The notes below the pieces were generated by a model. That model made no database searches and was not told the origin of the DNA. It was given only the letters and a program-made list of their open reading frames with translations. The translations under genes and the position numbers were made by a program. Positions 35,537 through 46,082 of a stretch of DNA of 64,000 bases are shown in pieces. The stretch lies in assembly GCF_036373705.1 (NCBI RefSeq), contig NC_089856.1:743501-807500 (forward strand), read 5' to 3'. Each line of letters begins with the position of its first letter. The stretch's first letter is position 1. Origin of the DNA: Amia ocellicauda. Lineage: Eukaryota > Chordata > Actinopteri > Amiiformes > Amiidae.

Positions 35537-35974
35537 AGTCAGTCAGTGTGTGTGTACGTGAGTCCGTCAGTGTGTATGTTTGTCTGTATACAGTATAATG
35601 GCACTGCCGGTGTGTCCAGGTGATCCGAGTGACACACAGGTGAAGCTGCCCGCTGACACTCCTGACCCGCCACTAACACCGTGTCACGGCCCGGCTGTGG
35701 GGGACAGGGAGTCCCGGAGCCACACCGAGAGAGGCCGGCCGAGGCGCCGGCACTGAAGCCCCATCCGGCAGCGAGCGCTGTTTTGCCTGCGCGCCGCTGC
35801 GCAGAGTCGCTCGGTCGGTCCGGTAGTAAGTCTTCCGCTCCCCGGCTCTGCAGCCACGCTAACCCGGCCCCACATTACCTGTCCCCGGGCGAGCAGGCGG
35901 ACGACGTGCTCCCGGTGCCTCCTGGCCGGCTTCTGTTTGTTTTCATCCCTCTCCGATTTCGAGCTGGGCGCCAT
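26446..35974 (-). CDS. DCAF15: DCAF15, substrate receptor of CUL4-DDB1 ubiquitin ligase (13 exons)
   Basis: DCAF15 recruits substrates to the CRL4 ubiquitin ligase. It is known as the target of aryl-sulfonamide degraders of RBM39. Coding exons in transcript order: 35974-35879, 32682-32585, 32190-32055, 31973-31867, 31587-31448, 30505-30344, 29382-28858, 28761-28670, 28552-28424, 28322-28240, 28107-28003, 27834-27719, 26501-26446. Total 1,845 nt, 614 aa (human about 600). The start MAPSSKSER and the end YTWIVL match the human ends. The amino-terminal WD-like half carries [20 protein letters not shown] and [21 protein letters not shown]-x2-C...C-x2-H zinc site (C180, C183, C197, H200) spans an intron. 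Residues about 247-421 are a low-complexity, charged, serine-rich linker. The C-terminal half carries [20 protein letters not shown]. Confidence 0.95.
26530..26945 (+). repeat. CAA/CAG-type tandem repeat in DCAF15 last intron
   Basis: About 400 bp are built from acaacaacacaac and agcacagcactacaac units, with imperfect higher-order repetition such as aggaccactacaacaacac. It lies just upstream (in transcript sense) of the last DCAF15 exon. The long Thr/Gln/Asn open frame across it is a repeat artefact. Confidence 0.85.
29400..30343 (-). other. DCAF15 intron 6
   Basis: An intron of 961 bp with a (GA)n tract at the acceptor end and then AT-rich sequence. The phrase tttgggtgatataaaaaa at 29456-29473 and an nearby cacaatatcagatgatatt recall the edge of a fish hAT-type repeat, but no duplication or second end was found. 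No exon is seen. Confidence 0.4.
30506..31447 (-). other. DCAF15 intron 5
   Basis: This intron carries a (GA)n tract at 30508-30542. A tail-like agtcgccctggactgctaag followed by aaataaataataaata (30748-30784) resembles the 3' end of L2/SINE families. An imperfect palindromic element lies at 30988-31175, and another inverted pair, CTCGAGTCG at 31215 and CGACTCGAG at 31283, is present. No coding potential is visible. Confidence 0.5.
30988..31175. mobile_element. MITE-like imperfect palindrome
   Basis: The left arm starts agacttcctgcag (30988-31000) and the right arm ends ctgcaggaagtct (31163-31175). Further inside, aatgcatc...gtttacatg on the left pairs loosely with catgtaaac...tgcatt on the right. 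The two halves look like diverged inverted arms of a small non-autonomous element. No clear target duplication was found. Confidence 0.45.
32185..32500 (+). repeat. CACCACAGCACACAC minisatellite in DCAF15 intron 2
   Basis: Loosely repeated units of ccaccacagcacacacacac, with cgtcacacac and actacaacaacac phrases, form a low-complexity block next to DCAF15 exon 3. No gene is present. Confidence 0.7.
32745..33949 (-). mobile_element. Tc1-like transposon with nearly complete transposase
   Basis: A 1,205-bp element with matching ends CACTCACCTAAAGGATTATT and its inverted copy, flanked by TA at 32743-32744 and 33950-33951. The transposase lies on the - strand. Residues [20 protein letters not shown] begin at 33801, then a frame change, then an open frame from about 33655 to 32777. 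Catalytic blocks are visible: WSDESRF (Asp), QQDNAPCH (Asp) and [11 protein letters not shown] (Glu, DD34E spacing). The helix-turn-helix region is damaged by the frame change. It lies in DCAF15 intron 1, in the same orientation as the gene. The low divergence of the ends suggests a fairly recent insertion. Confidence 0.9.
32777..33801 (-). pseudogene. Tc1-like transposase, frameshifted
   Basis: The frame from 33801 ([16 protein letters not shown]...) and the frame ending at 32777 (...KGGQTQY, 292 codons long) are offset, so at least one indel separates them near 33600-33740. The DNA-cleaving half is intact and has the DDE triad, while the DNA-binding amino end is not continuous with it. It would not give a working enzyme as it stands. 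Confidence 0.8.
34600..34770 (-). mobile_element. tRNA-derived SINE, reverse orientation
   Basis: On the - strand it reads GCTCCTGAGCTGGGGGTCGT, then a B-box-like GGATTCAGTCCC, then CCAGAATGCTCCAGTACAAA and CCACTGGATGGAAAAATAAT, ending in an (ATA)-type tail (attattattactat on the + strand). The same modules recur at about 44255-44455 on the + strand, which establishes a repeat family. Confidence 0.7.
34969..35600 (+). repeat. TGTC/TGTG minisatellite in DCAF15 intron 1
   Basis: Variable units of gtgagtctgtctgtcagtgt plus (gt)n with occasional tatgtatg fill 630 bp. Long open frames rich in Cys/Val/Ser are produced by the repeat and are not genes. Confidence 0.9.
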
Positions 35975-36250
35975 TTTCCGCCGCTGCCAGCTCCCTCTGC
36001 GCGACCTCCTTCCTGCCCACGCCGCCCGCCCATTGGCCAACGCCGCGCCCGCCGAGCTCTCCCATTGGCCACTGGGGGTGTCAATCGCAACAAGGGGGAC
36101 GGCAACCCCGCTGCGCTGCGATTGGACAGGCTCTTGCCCCGCCGCAGCCGCGGTGTTGCGCCGGGGGCAGCAGTGGCGTCAGGGATGGACGGCGATGCCG
36201 GGATCGGACTGGGACTTTGCTGCGGTGATCGAGCCGTTATTTCACCGGCG
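35975..36250 (-). promoter_or_regulatory. DCAF15 promoter, CpG-rich with inverted CCAAT boxes
   Basis: Directly upstream of the DCAF15 start codon (35974) the DNA is GC- and CpG-rich. It contains ATTGG at about 36031, 36064 and 36120, which read CCAAT on the - strand. No TATA box stands out. The arrangement suits a broadly expressed gene. Transcription start positions are not resolvable. Confidence 0.5.
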
Positions 36251-37139
36251 CCCTTTCCCCGGGAGCCACAGCGCGGTTATAAACACTGACAGTGTAAACC
36301 GGACTGTCCCAACGTGATGGTAATTAGTTCTGACAATAAAGATTTTAAAATTTGAATGTACTACCTATTCAATTATGTACCCCCCCCCCCCCCCCAACAC
36401 ACACACACTGCCTCCTCCGACCAGACAAACACAGCAGCCACTTTCTTAAAATTATTTATTTCATAATATAATTTTCATTTCATTTTACTTCTCTTAAAAT
36501 AGTGCTTTGTTTTTTCTCTCAGGCAGAGTTGCTGCCACCCCCTCTCTCGCTCCCATCTCTCCTGTCTCTCTCCAGGGGGCCCCACTCACTCTGTCAGCCA
36601 CAGACACTCAGCACAACAAAGTGCAAACTCAACACACGACACCCCCCCCACCCCAGAAAAAGATTTTAAAAAGACCGCACCCCCCACCCCTTATTCCAGC
36701 TCAGGGTCTTCATTACTTTATTGATTGGAGTCGTTAAATAGGAGCAGTAATCTGTCCGGCTGTTAATCCGTCACTCCTTGGCAGGGGCCGGAGCCGTTAA
36801 CCCCTTGAGCACCAGAGGCACCCGCGTCTCCGCCAGCCCCCCCAATAGCCACAGCTTCTATATTAATTAACTAATTAATTAATACACCTTCACAGAGAAG
36901 CAGGGAGCCTGCCAATGCAATAACCTGCCCATTACGTCGGCTCTGATGATGATGTCATTGTTCTGTTCTGTGCACTGAAACATTACACCTGAACTCTAAC
37001 CCCCCCTGTAGTTTCATTATCGTTATTACTGTAGTGCATTTCCTTTCATTATTGGATTCTGCTGTGTGTGCGCGTGTGTGCGCGTGTGTGCGTGTGAGTG
37101 TCTGTGTTTGAGTGTGTGTGTGTGTAGCAGCAACCCCCC
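36251..37139. other. DCAF15-CC2D1A spacer and CC2D1A 3' untranslated region
   Basis: A C-homopolymer at 36380-36396 and CA/CCCCAC-rich stretches are present. On the - strand AATAAA at 36455-36460 is the candidate CC2D1A polyadenylation signal, giving a 3' untranslated region of roughly 0.7 kb. An AATAAAG followed by attttaaaatttgaatg at 36336 on the + strand resembles the LINE-tail pattern seen elsewhere in the window. No further gene is seen. Confidence 0.5.
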
Positions 37140-37891
37140 TCAGATGGCTCTTGGGCGCCTCTTCTGTAGGGATTCCATCTTTGAGAGAGAGAGAAAGTCA
37201 GACATTTAATCTTAGGCAGTATGTAAATAAAATGTTTTTATAAATTAAATAGCTTAATAGTGTGTCAACAGCGTATTGATAGCTCTGTGTGTTGACGGGG
37301 AAGTGTGCTGACAGTGTAGTGACAGTGCAGTGTGTCGACAGGGCAGTGTGTCTATAAGGCAGTGTGTTAATAGTGTATTTATAGCTCAGTGTATTGACAG
37401 CGCAGTGTGCTGACAAGTGTGCTGTCAGAGCAGTGTTTGGCAGTGCAGTGTGCTGACAGCACAGTGTGTCGAGAGGGTTACCTCGCTCTCCACCATCTTC
37501 ATCCGGTACAGGGCATCTCTAGCAGCTTCCTGTAGAACAGAGAACAGCTGTTACACCCCCTCACTGTACACCTCTCTCTCTCACCCCCACCTCTCTCCTC
37601 CTTTCTTTATCTCTCCCTCTGTACATTACTCCCCTCTCCCTCTCTCTACCTTTATTTCACTACCCACCCTGCACCTTTCCTCTCCTCCTCTCTCCCCCGC
37701 CCAGCTCCCTCCTTGTCTCGTACCCGGTGTCCCTGGCTGGACAGCTGTTTGACAGAGTCTCCCAGTCCGACAATGAACTTCTTCAGCACGGCCTCGTAGT
37801 CTGCGATGGGACAGAGCATAGCGTTACACTCTGTACAGGGGTGTGTGTAGGTGTGTACAGGTGTACAGATGTGTGTCCAGGACAGGTGTAG

Positions 37892-37933
<42 letters not shown>

Positions 37934-40653
37934 CTGTTACACAGGTGTGGGTGACTGTGGGTGTACAGGTGTACAGATGTGTGTCCAGGACAGGTGTGTG
38001 CAGGTGTACCCTTCAGCAGGCCGGGGGAGGGCCGCTCCAGCACCCCTCTCTGCCACTGCAGCCGGCGACACACGTCCTTGTGCTGCTGCAGCAGGTCAGC
38101 GGGGGGGTCCCGCCGAGACTGACGGCACTCTGACAGCTGGGGGGCAGGAGAGAGACGTTGATGGACAGACAGAACCACTGGTTATGACAGACAGACAGAG
38201 ACAGACAAAGAGACTGACCTTCCGCTCGGCTCTCTCCTTGTCATAGTTCAGCAAACTGAGGCTGTGGAGCTTGTAGGGAGCAGAGCGACTGAGAGAGAGA
38301 GAGAGAGAGAGAGAGGTGACTCATCAGGTCAGTGCATCAGTCAGGTGTTGAGGTGTGCATCAGTGACTCACTTGGCATTGTTGTCTTTGGGGGGGTCACT
38401 GGAGCGCTGGGATTTAGGTGCAGCTGCCTGAGAGACAGACAGACAGACACACATTAATACTAAGACTAACAGAAACTTCTGCCTTCCTTATCCTCCTCCC
38501 CCTCTCTCCCCCTCCCTCACCGGGGGCGGTTTAGCGGCGGGGGGGTCGATGACGAGCCAACGCTCAGTGACCGTGTCCAGCTGCGGCCCCTCCAGCGGCT
38601 CCCTGATGCGCACCCTGACCTCCACACGCCCCCCCGTGGGCCTGCGGCCGTCCAGCACCTGAGAGAGAGAGAGAGAGAGTAGTGGGGGGAGAAGTGTCTC
38701 AGTGCGTCCGTGTGTCAGTTTCAGTGCGTCCGTCTCAGTGCGTCCGTCTCGCTCACCTCCACAAACTGTCTGATCTCACACTGCGTGTCCAGAGCTTCCA
38801 GTTTGAGCTGCCCTGTGCCCACAACCTTGTCTCCCTTAAACAGGCCCCTGTAACACAACAACACAACATTGTAACACTCTCTCACACACACGCACGCACG
38901 CACGCTCAGTCAGTCAGCGTGTGGGTCAGCCGGTCAACTCACCCCTTGTGGACGACCTCCAGCCGGATGCCCTTGCTGTGGATGACCCTCTTGAGTGCTC
39001 GGTGACCCCGGGAGATGGACAGCTGGAAGTGGTCCCCGAACTCTGCAGGGGTCAGGGGTCAGGGGTCAGAGAGAGCGTCAGTGTGTCAGAGAGCCATGAT
39101 TTCAGTCTGTGTCTGTAAGTCCTGGTGTCAGCGTGTCAGAGAGGTGCATTGTGGGTACCTGGGCAGTTGGTGTTCTTTACTGTGCTAGTCTTATCCCTCT
39201 GAGCCTCCTCCTGTAAGAGAGAGAGAGAGAGAGAGAGACAGCACCAGCGTGAGCAGGAAGGGAGTGTGAGTGTGTGTGAGTAAGAGTGAGAGAGAGTGTT
39301 TGTGTTGTGTGTCAGTATCTCGGTGCGTCACTCTTACCAGGCTGGGGAAGGGAAACTCAAAGCGAATGCTAGCATCCAGATCATTAGGGGACCCTAATGG
39401 AAGAGAGAGGGAGAGGAACAGTGAGAGAGCAGCACAGAGCCCAGACTGGAGCCACACAGACAGACAGACAGGAAGAGGAATGGGGAGACAGACAGACAGA
39501 TGGACAAACACACACAGAGACAGACCTGAAGGAGCAGGCAGGTTGATACCCTTCACTATAGTCAACTGCATCTCAGAGCTGGATAGCTTTGGGAAGACCC
39601 TGCAGAGAGAGAGAGGGGAGGGTCTCAGTCACTGTGGCAATGTGTGGGAGTGTCAGTGTGCGTGTCGGTGTGGGATTGTCAGTACTGACTTGACGGTGCT
39701 GATGGTGCGCTCCTCATAGTGGTATGCCGGCACGGGCTGTCCCCCCCCGTGGGCCCGACGCAGCACAGCCAGGGACTGCAGGCAGTGATCCGACAGCCGC
39801 TCGAACCTAGAGCACAGGGACACCGTCACTCACCGTCTCACAGACAGGAGAGAGGGACAGAAAGACACACTGGCAGAGACAGAGAGACACACCTGGCCGT
39901 CTCAGCTACGTTCCCCAGGGATGTGAACTGCTGAGAGTGACTGAGACACTTCTGCAGAGAGAGAGAGAGAGAGAGAGAGAGGCTGTGAATAGTACGATTG
40001 TGTGGTTGTGCAGGTGGGGTGTGTGATTGTGCAGTTGTGTGTCTGACCTGGTGCTGCTGTTTCAGCAGGTCCATCAGCTGTCTGTACTGCTGCACCTTGG
40101 CTGGGGACAGGGAGGGGCCGGAGGACTGGACCAGCGTGTACTCACTGTCACTGACCGGAGCGCTGGGCATCTGAGGAGCAGGGAGAGGAGTGGGGAGAGG
40201 AGCGGGGAGAAGGAGGTGGAGAGAGGTGCAGGGAGAGGGAGAGGAGGAGGAGGAGAGAGAGAGAGAGGGAGAGCAGAGACGAGGAGGAGGGGGAGGAGGA
40301 AGCCCAAGAGTGAGAAGATGGAGGGATGATGAGAGACAGAAGACACACGAACACATCGCACCCCCACCAGCGGTCAGGCGTCGCCCTTACCTTGGAGATG
40401 TCAATGGGCAGGCCGGCGCTGGCCGCGGCGATCATGGGCTCCAGGCCCTTGGCGTGACGCAGGTGCAGCGCTGCCCCCTGCATGTCCCCCAGCTGCTTCG
40501 CACGCAGAGCTGCTTTCAGGAGCTGCTGCTTCCGAGTCTGCAGCAGCTCCGTCTGCTGCTGGGCTGCACGACACACACTGCGTTACAAACACGCACTGCC
40601 CCTGGGCTGCACAACACACTGTGTTACACACATACGCTGCTGCTGGGCTGCAC

Positions 40654-40699
<46 letters not shown>

Positions 40700-40835
40700 C
40701 AACGCACACCCCTACCCTTGGGTCCCATCTTTGGTTTGGGGTTGTCTGTGGGGGCTGGGGTCACCCCTGTGTTACGATGGGCGGGGGGGCGAGGGGCAGC
40801 AGGGCGCAAAACCGACTGGACGAAGACAACAGGAG

Positions 40836-40871
<36 letters not shown>

Positions 40872-41851
40872 GGAGGAGTTTAAAACTTCGATCCATAGTT
40901 ACTACACACAGTAAAGATGATCCCACACGAGCTCACTCTCGTCTCACCTTCACATCTTCCTCCTCTGGCCCGCCCTCTTCCTCTGCGTCTGCATCCTGAT
41001 TGGCCAGCTTCATAGCGGTCTCCAGCACTCCCATGATGCTCTGCTGCCCATCTCTGGCCTCTGACCCCTGGAGTGGCGGGCACCCTGCCAAAGAGGTCAC
41101 ACAGAGGTCATGCTGGGTTCCCACAACCTCCACACAGACAGTCATACAGACAGAATTGTTAGAGTGAAAATGAAAAGATGTAAATGAACTGCAGGTATTT
41201 TGAATTGAATCAATAAAGTATTTTAAAAATTGAAAAAAAAAAAAAATTGAGACAGACAGAATGTGTCAGTCAGTGTGTCAGTATGTCAGTCAATGTGTCA
41301 GTGTGTCAGTCAGTCAGTGTGTCAGTTACCTGGGGGCACAGGCAGCTCTGACAGGTTGACCGGCCGGCCGGCCTTGTTGGCTCTGATAGCATCCTGATAT
41401 TGCTGAGGGAGGGGGAGGGGAAGACTTGATTATTGCATCTCCACACGTCTCCCTCCCTGTCTCTCCCGCTCTCTTCCCCTCATCCCGCCCCTCCGCCCCG
41501 GTCACCTTGATGATGCGCTGGTGCATCCTGGCCTTGCGGTCGTCCCCCTTGCTCTTGGCGGTCTCCGCAGCAACGCGATACTTCTCCATCCTCTGCTGCA
41601 GCGCCTCCGCCACACTGCGCGGCGCTAGAGTCGGGAGAGACGGGGAGAGAGAAACGCGGGGAGAGACAAGCAATCATGAAAAAAGGTATAAAGACACAGA
41701 ATTAATATACAAGAACTAATGAAACGGAATACAGTGCAGTAACACACACACAAACAGTATAGTAACACACACACACACCCACAAAGTACAGTGCAGTAAC
41801 ACACACACCCACAGTGCAGTAACACAGACACACACACAGTACAGTGCAGTA

Positions 41852-41882
<31 letters not shown>

Positions 41883-41941
41883 ATAGTAACACACACACAC
41901 ACCCACAAAGTACAGTGCAGTAACACACACACCCACAGTGC

Positions 41942-41991
<50 letters not shown>

Positions 41992-42055
41992 CGGCGCAGT
42001 AACACACACACACAGTACAGTGCAGTAACACACACACACACACACAGTACAGTGC

Positions 42056-42103
<48 letters not shown>

Positions 42104-42168
42104 CGGCGCAGTAACACACACACACAGTACAGTGCAGTAACACACACACACACACACAGTATGGCGCC

Positions 42169-42213
<45 letters not shown>

Positions 42214-44421
42214 CGGCACAGTAACAGTGAATACCTGGCTCTGCCGTGGGGGGCAGGGCTGTTGCTGGGGGTTGGGGGGTGGACTGGACTGGAGGGGCTG
42301 GGCTGTCCGTCACAGGGTCTCCAGGGAATTGAGAAAGAGAGAGACACTCAGACTCTTACACTCATTACAACAGTCAATTAACGGAGAGAGAGAGTGGGAC
42401 AGAGGGAGAGAGAGAGAGAGAGCGAAAGAAAGAAAGGCGGAGATGCTTGTAGGGGGGTTAGACAAAGAGGGAAGGAAGGACGGCAGACAGAGCAGGCCTG
42501 CGGAGTCGTCGCGCCCCCTGACCTGGTGGCGGCGGGACGGTGCCCAGGTCCACGGACTCCCCTCTGTTCAGAGCCTCCAGGACCGGGTCCAACAGCTGGG
42601 AGAGCAGAGGAGAGACCTGAAAACATCTGTACACATCTGTGCACCACATCTGTACAGTCACTGTGTGTGTCTCAGGAACATCTCTGCCTCTTATTTTTAC
42701 TTCCTAATTTATTTCACTCACTCCAATAAAGTACGGCAAGCCGAGTGATCACTTAGAGAGATCTGCCATTGCATGTCAAGTTATCTGCAAATGACTTCCT
42801 GTATGTAGCCTGAGATGATCACTTCCTGTTCACTTGTTCATTCATTTCTATGTAACTGAATGAGTAAACAGGAAGTGATCATCTCAGCCAACATAATAAA
42901 GCTAATTCTGAATTTGAATTGGAGGGGGGGGTGCAGTACCTTGCTGCTGTGGTACAGGGAGCGGGCCAGCTCTGTCCTGCCACTCTGCTTGGCCTTCAGA
43001 GCCGCCAGTTTGTACTCCCTCTGCCGACTGAGAACCAGCGCACGCACTCCTGCACACAGATACACATACACACACACAAAGAGATACACAGACAGAGACA
43101 CACACAAATGTATTATTATTGTGTTATTATGTAATTATTAGGATTTATATAAATGTGAATAAGTGCAGCACCGCACCTGTGGGTGGCAGGCTGTCCGGCT
43201 GGCTCGGGGTCAGGGGTGAGATCAGGGGCGTCTCCGGGGTCGTTGCAGGGCAACCTTGGGGGGGTACCAGGAGGCTGGGCTTGGGCCGGATGGGCGGGGC
43301 CTCCTGGAGAGCTCTCTCATTTGCCGAGAGGGCGGGCGTGTCCTCAGGCCGCCCCACCTGCTCTCTGATTGGCCCGGGCTTCTCGGGGGGCGGGGCCTGT
43401 GGAAGCGCAGGCGTGCTGCCCGTGGCGACAGGGGGAGGGATCTCCTCCTCACTGATTGGCTTTCCCTTCTTGACGGACGAGAGCATAGACTGCAGGGTCT
43501 GAAAGGAGGAGAGAGGGTTACTACAGCGGTGACAAACCCCAACTCCTTCTTCCATCCCTTCTTCCTCCTCTCCCCCCCACCACCATCCCTCTTCTCTCAG
43601 TCTCTCTCTGACCTTCAGTCCTCTCTCGTATCTGCGCGTCTTGCTGCTCTCCCCCGCTGCCCTGGTGTTGATAATGGCAGCCTGGTACATGTCGATCCTC
43701 TCCGTGAGGAGGGACTCCAGCCCCCCTGAGCTGATGGGAGTTCCCGGGGCGGGGCAAGGGGTGGGGCCCTGCCGGGGAGGGGGGGTGGTCTCTGGCTCTG
43801 ATTCCTCCTGCAGTACTTCATTTAGCTCCGCCTACAGAGGAACAGTGATTTTACGTGCGTCTCTCACAGTGAGTGTGTCAGTGTGTGTGTGTGCGCATGT
43901 GCATCCGTGTCAGTGCCTGTATCAGTGTGTCAGCGTGTCGGTGTGTGTAGCAGTGTCTCAGTGTGCTCACCATGAGGTCTTCATCTCCCTCCAGATCTCC
44001 ATCCTCCTCCTCCTCTTCATCCTCATCCAGGTCCTTCATACACAGAGCCGCCATGCGCTCAATATCTGCCATGGGGACCGGGGCTGAGAGAGAGAGAGAA
44101 AGAATGAGTATTGGCACAGGAAGCACTTCAGTTCATTGAGCGCCTGTTGTTTGGGCTTGTTAATGTTTCAGCAGCATCATTAGTGTTTATCTTCACACAG
44201 CATCTTCCAGAGGTTTACTCTGCTACAAAGAACCGGCACCTTCTCTGTATCCAGATGTGGGGCTCTGGGCTCCTGAGCGGGGGGCAGGGGTTCAGTCCCA
44301 GGGGTCTCTGCTGCTGTGCCCTTGAGCTAGGCACTTTACCCAGAATGCACCAGTATAAACCCAGCTGTATCGATGGGCCACTGGGTGGAAAAATAATCTG
44401 CATAAGAGTGTCTGCTAAGAA

Positions 44422-44459
<38 letters not shown>

Positions 44460-45372
44460 TTTATTTACACACTAAGGCTGTAGTAAGAGTTTGCTGTTTG
44501 TAACTACAGGAGCTCACACGGCCTTCTGTAGTTGAGCTCCAGCTCAGTGCGGTTGTGCTTCAATATTGTTCTCTGCAACCGGAAAAGGCTGTTCACTGTG
44601 GCAGCATTCCTGCCATTCCAGGCGCTTGGCTGAGGTTTGCAGTGAGTCGCTGTGGTGGGGAGGGACTCGCGCTCTCGCCAGGCAGGTTCATGCAGCGGGG
44701 CAGGGAGTTACACTGTATCACTGCCTCACGAGCCACAGCAGCCCTCAGGGACCCGAGCTGTAGGACTGGGAGACACCGCACTTCACCAGCGGCTGCTTTG
44801 ACCATCTCTCCCGTTCCTGTCCTCCTTTCATCATTTACCTCCCCAGCATGAAGACACCGCACTTCACCCCATCGGTGAAGTGCGGTGTCTCCCAGTCCTA
44901 CATCGCTGCCCTGATCTCTCCAACCTCCTCTCCTCCACAGCAGACTCAATGCTCCACTCTGGACATCCCTGACCACCACTTCATCTCTCTCTCTCCCTCC
45001 ACCCCGCTCCAACTGTGACTTTCCAGCAGTCTCTCCTGCGCCCCCGCCCTGGGAGTCACACCTCACCTCTGCCTCTCTCTTTCTTGGCCGGTCCACTTTC
45101 ACCAACAATAGCCAGGAGCTCGGTCTCCAGGTCCGCCTCATTGCCACCAAGCTCCACTCCTCCATCTGGGGGAAGGTCCAAGAGCAGCCCCATCTGAGAG
45201 AGAGAGAGAGAAAACACTCATTATAGACACAGTGGCTATAGACAGACAGAGAGCAAAAGAGAGAGATGGAGAGACACAGAGGCTGGTAGAGAGCAAGAGG
45301 GTGGGTGTTCACCTGTCTGGCCGCGGCCGCTCCGGTGCCCCGGGCTCGGGGGGGCTGCCGGCTGCGGTTCAT
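37140..45372 (-). CDS. CC2D1A: CC2D1A, coiled-coil and C2 domain protein 1A (28 coding exons)
   Basis: CC2D1A is a scaffold (Freud-1/Aki1) linked to ESCRT-III/CHMP4, NF-kB and PDK1-Akt signalling and to repression of 5-HT1A. Exons from the start: 45372-45313, 45193-45067, 44083-43971, 43831-43613, 43498-43177, 43049-42940, 42595-42523, 42318-42235, 41624-41506, 41402-41330, 41084-40948, 40815-40716, 40563-40391, 40170-40048, 39951-39893, 39806-39690, 39599-39526, 39393-39338, 39210-39159, 39042-38943, 38847-38757, 38658-38521, 38427-38372, 38288-38219, 38136-38010, 37800-37724, 37529-37482, 37178-37140. Total 2,937 nt, 978 aa (human 951). MGLLLDLPPDGG opens exon 2. An acidic block is in exon 3. 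Four DM14 repeats lie at about 139-173, 283-317, 374-415 and 516-555. The C2 domain spans about 670-840, with a coiled-coil tail. The last exon is weakest. Confidence 0.95.
41735..42230 (+). repeat. (CA)n minisatellite with CAGTGCAGTAA spacers
   Basis: In CC2D1A intron 8, runs of (ac)n alternate with gtacagtgcagtaac or gtacggcgcagtaac phrases about a dozen times. Long Cys/Val open frames on the - strand come from the repeat. Confidence 0.9.
42810..42887. repeat. Perfect 21-bp inverted repeat in CC2D1A intron 6
   Basis: ctgagatgatcacttcctgt plus t (42810-42830) and its exact complement (42867-42887) are separated by a 36-bp loop. The pairing extends weakly on both sides (gtagc/gccaac). A TGATCAC core is shared with 42746-42752. 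It is followed by AATAAAGCTAATTCTGAATT, a LINE-tail-like phrase. It could be a small MITE or a hairpin relic. Confidence 0.7.
44215..44462 (+). mobile_element. tRNA-derived SINE with (AAT)n tail
   Basis: Modules GGGCTCCTGAGCGGGGGGCA, GGGGTTCAGTCCC (B-box-like) and CAGAATGCACCAGTATAAAC, then CCACTGGGTGGAAAAATAAT and GTCTGCTAAGAAATATAATA, lead into a run of aat repeats at 44424-44458. It is a second copy, in opposite orientation, of the element at about 34600-34770. It lies in CC2D1A intron 2. Confidence 0.8.
44760..44901. repeat. Long hairpin repeat in CC2D1A intron 2
   Basis: gtaggactgggagacaccgc plus acttcacc (44760-44787) is exactly complementary to 44874-44901. A third copy of the inner 17 bases (agacaccgcacttcacc, 44852-44868) sits 5 bp before the right arm, so a tight 17-bp stem with a ccatc loop can also form. 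The origin is unknown; a recent rearrangement of a small palindromic element is likely. Confidence 0.75.
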
Positions 45373-46020
45373 GGTGGGAGCAGCTGGATCTGAGCTGCCG
45401 GCCTCACTGCCCTGCGCGGCTCTGAGCCACAACAATGACAACATCAATTATACACGCAAACTGTGTTCATGCCTGTGTCTGGTTACAGTCACAGATCGCT
45501 TATTGTAGCCCAAGTGCCATTCATATTTACAAATAAATATATACATATTATCATCATCATCATCATCATAATTACCAGAAGTCTATCCGAAATCGACTCG
45601 TATTCATCAGAAGGGAAGGGAACAGGAGGGCAGCACATCAACACAGCACAAGACAACAACCGCGATACACACCAACACAGCACGACAGCCGCGGCCGATG
45701 CCGGTGTCACACTGTCACACACACCGGCGGAAACCCCCGCTGGCTTGTAAACACGCAACACCGTGACCTGTGCGGAGACAAGACGGCAATCTGTTGCGCA
45801 GGACGCGGCAGCCGGTGCACCGACAGGGAGCAGGAAGTGGCGCCGCAGACGAGCTCCTCTCCGCGCCGGCGCTGCGCAGCCACAGCCGCCGGCTTTACGG
45901 CCTATGCCAACACTTCCGCCCCGCATTGCCCTCATTGTCGTAAAAACACGCGAGCTTGTGGTGCATTTCCGCGTTTCGACCGCAACACAACTTTGACCAA
46001 GAACCCCCTGTACTTGCTTC
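45373..46020 (-). promoter_or_regulatory. CC2D1A 5' region and promoter
   Basis: Upstream of the start codon an acceptor-like TGTGGCTCAG (about 45424-45433) and a donor-like CACAG|GTCACG (at 45767/45768) suggest an untranslated first exon around 45770-45850. The sequence 45770-45930 is CpG-rich with ETS-like GGAAGTG at 45834 and CTTCCGC at 45914. A tcatcatcatcatc run lies at 45551. The start site is an inference. Confidence 0.45.
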
Positions 46021-46082
46021 GGCAAAACGGGTGTAACCTTGTCATGCCAATAAAGCTCTTTTTGAATTTTGAACTTGTGACC
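46021..46082 (+). mobile_element. LINE 3' tail fragment
   Basis: Sequence gtaaccttgtcatgccaata, then aagctctttttgaattttga, matches in reverse the tail of the LINE in the RFX1 intron (gctttattggcatgat and tttgaa units). Only the tail remains. A similar aatcaataaagtattttaaa piece is at 41209-41228. Confidence 0.5.

Larger units (their letters stand above)
33952..35878 (-). other. DCAF15 intron 1, promoter-proximal part
   Basis: This part has no recognised exon. It contains a tRNA-derived SINE at about 34600-34770. A TGTC/TGTG-rich minisatellite at 34969-35600, with tgtctgtcagtgtgtgtgtg-type units, occupies 0.6 kb just inside the first intron. GC-rich sequence with CpGs follows from about 35650. 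Confidence 0.55.

Noticed and set aside
34969-35600. Cys/Val/Ser-rich open frames up to 122 codons
   Set aside because: They are read through a GT/TGTC minisatellite and have no other support.
41625-42347. Overlapping Cys/Val-rich open frames up to 240 codons
   Set aside because: They come from (CA)n repeats in a CC2D1A intron.
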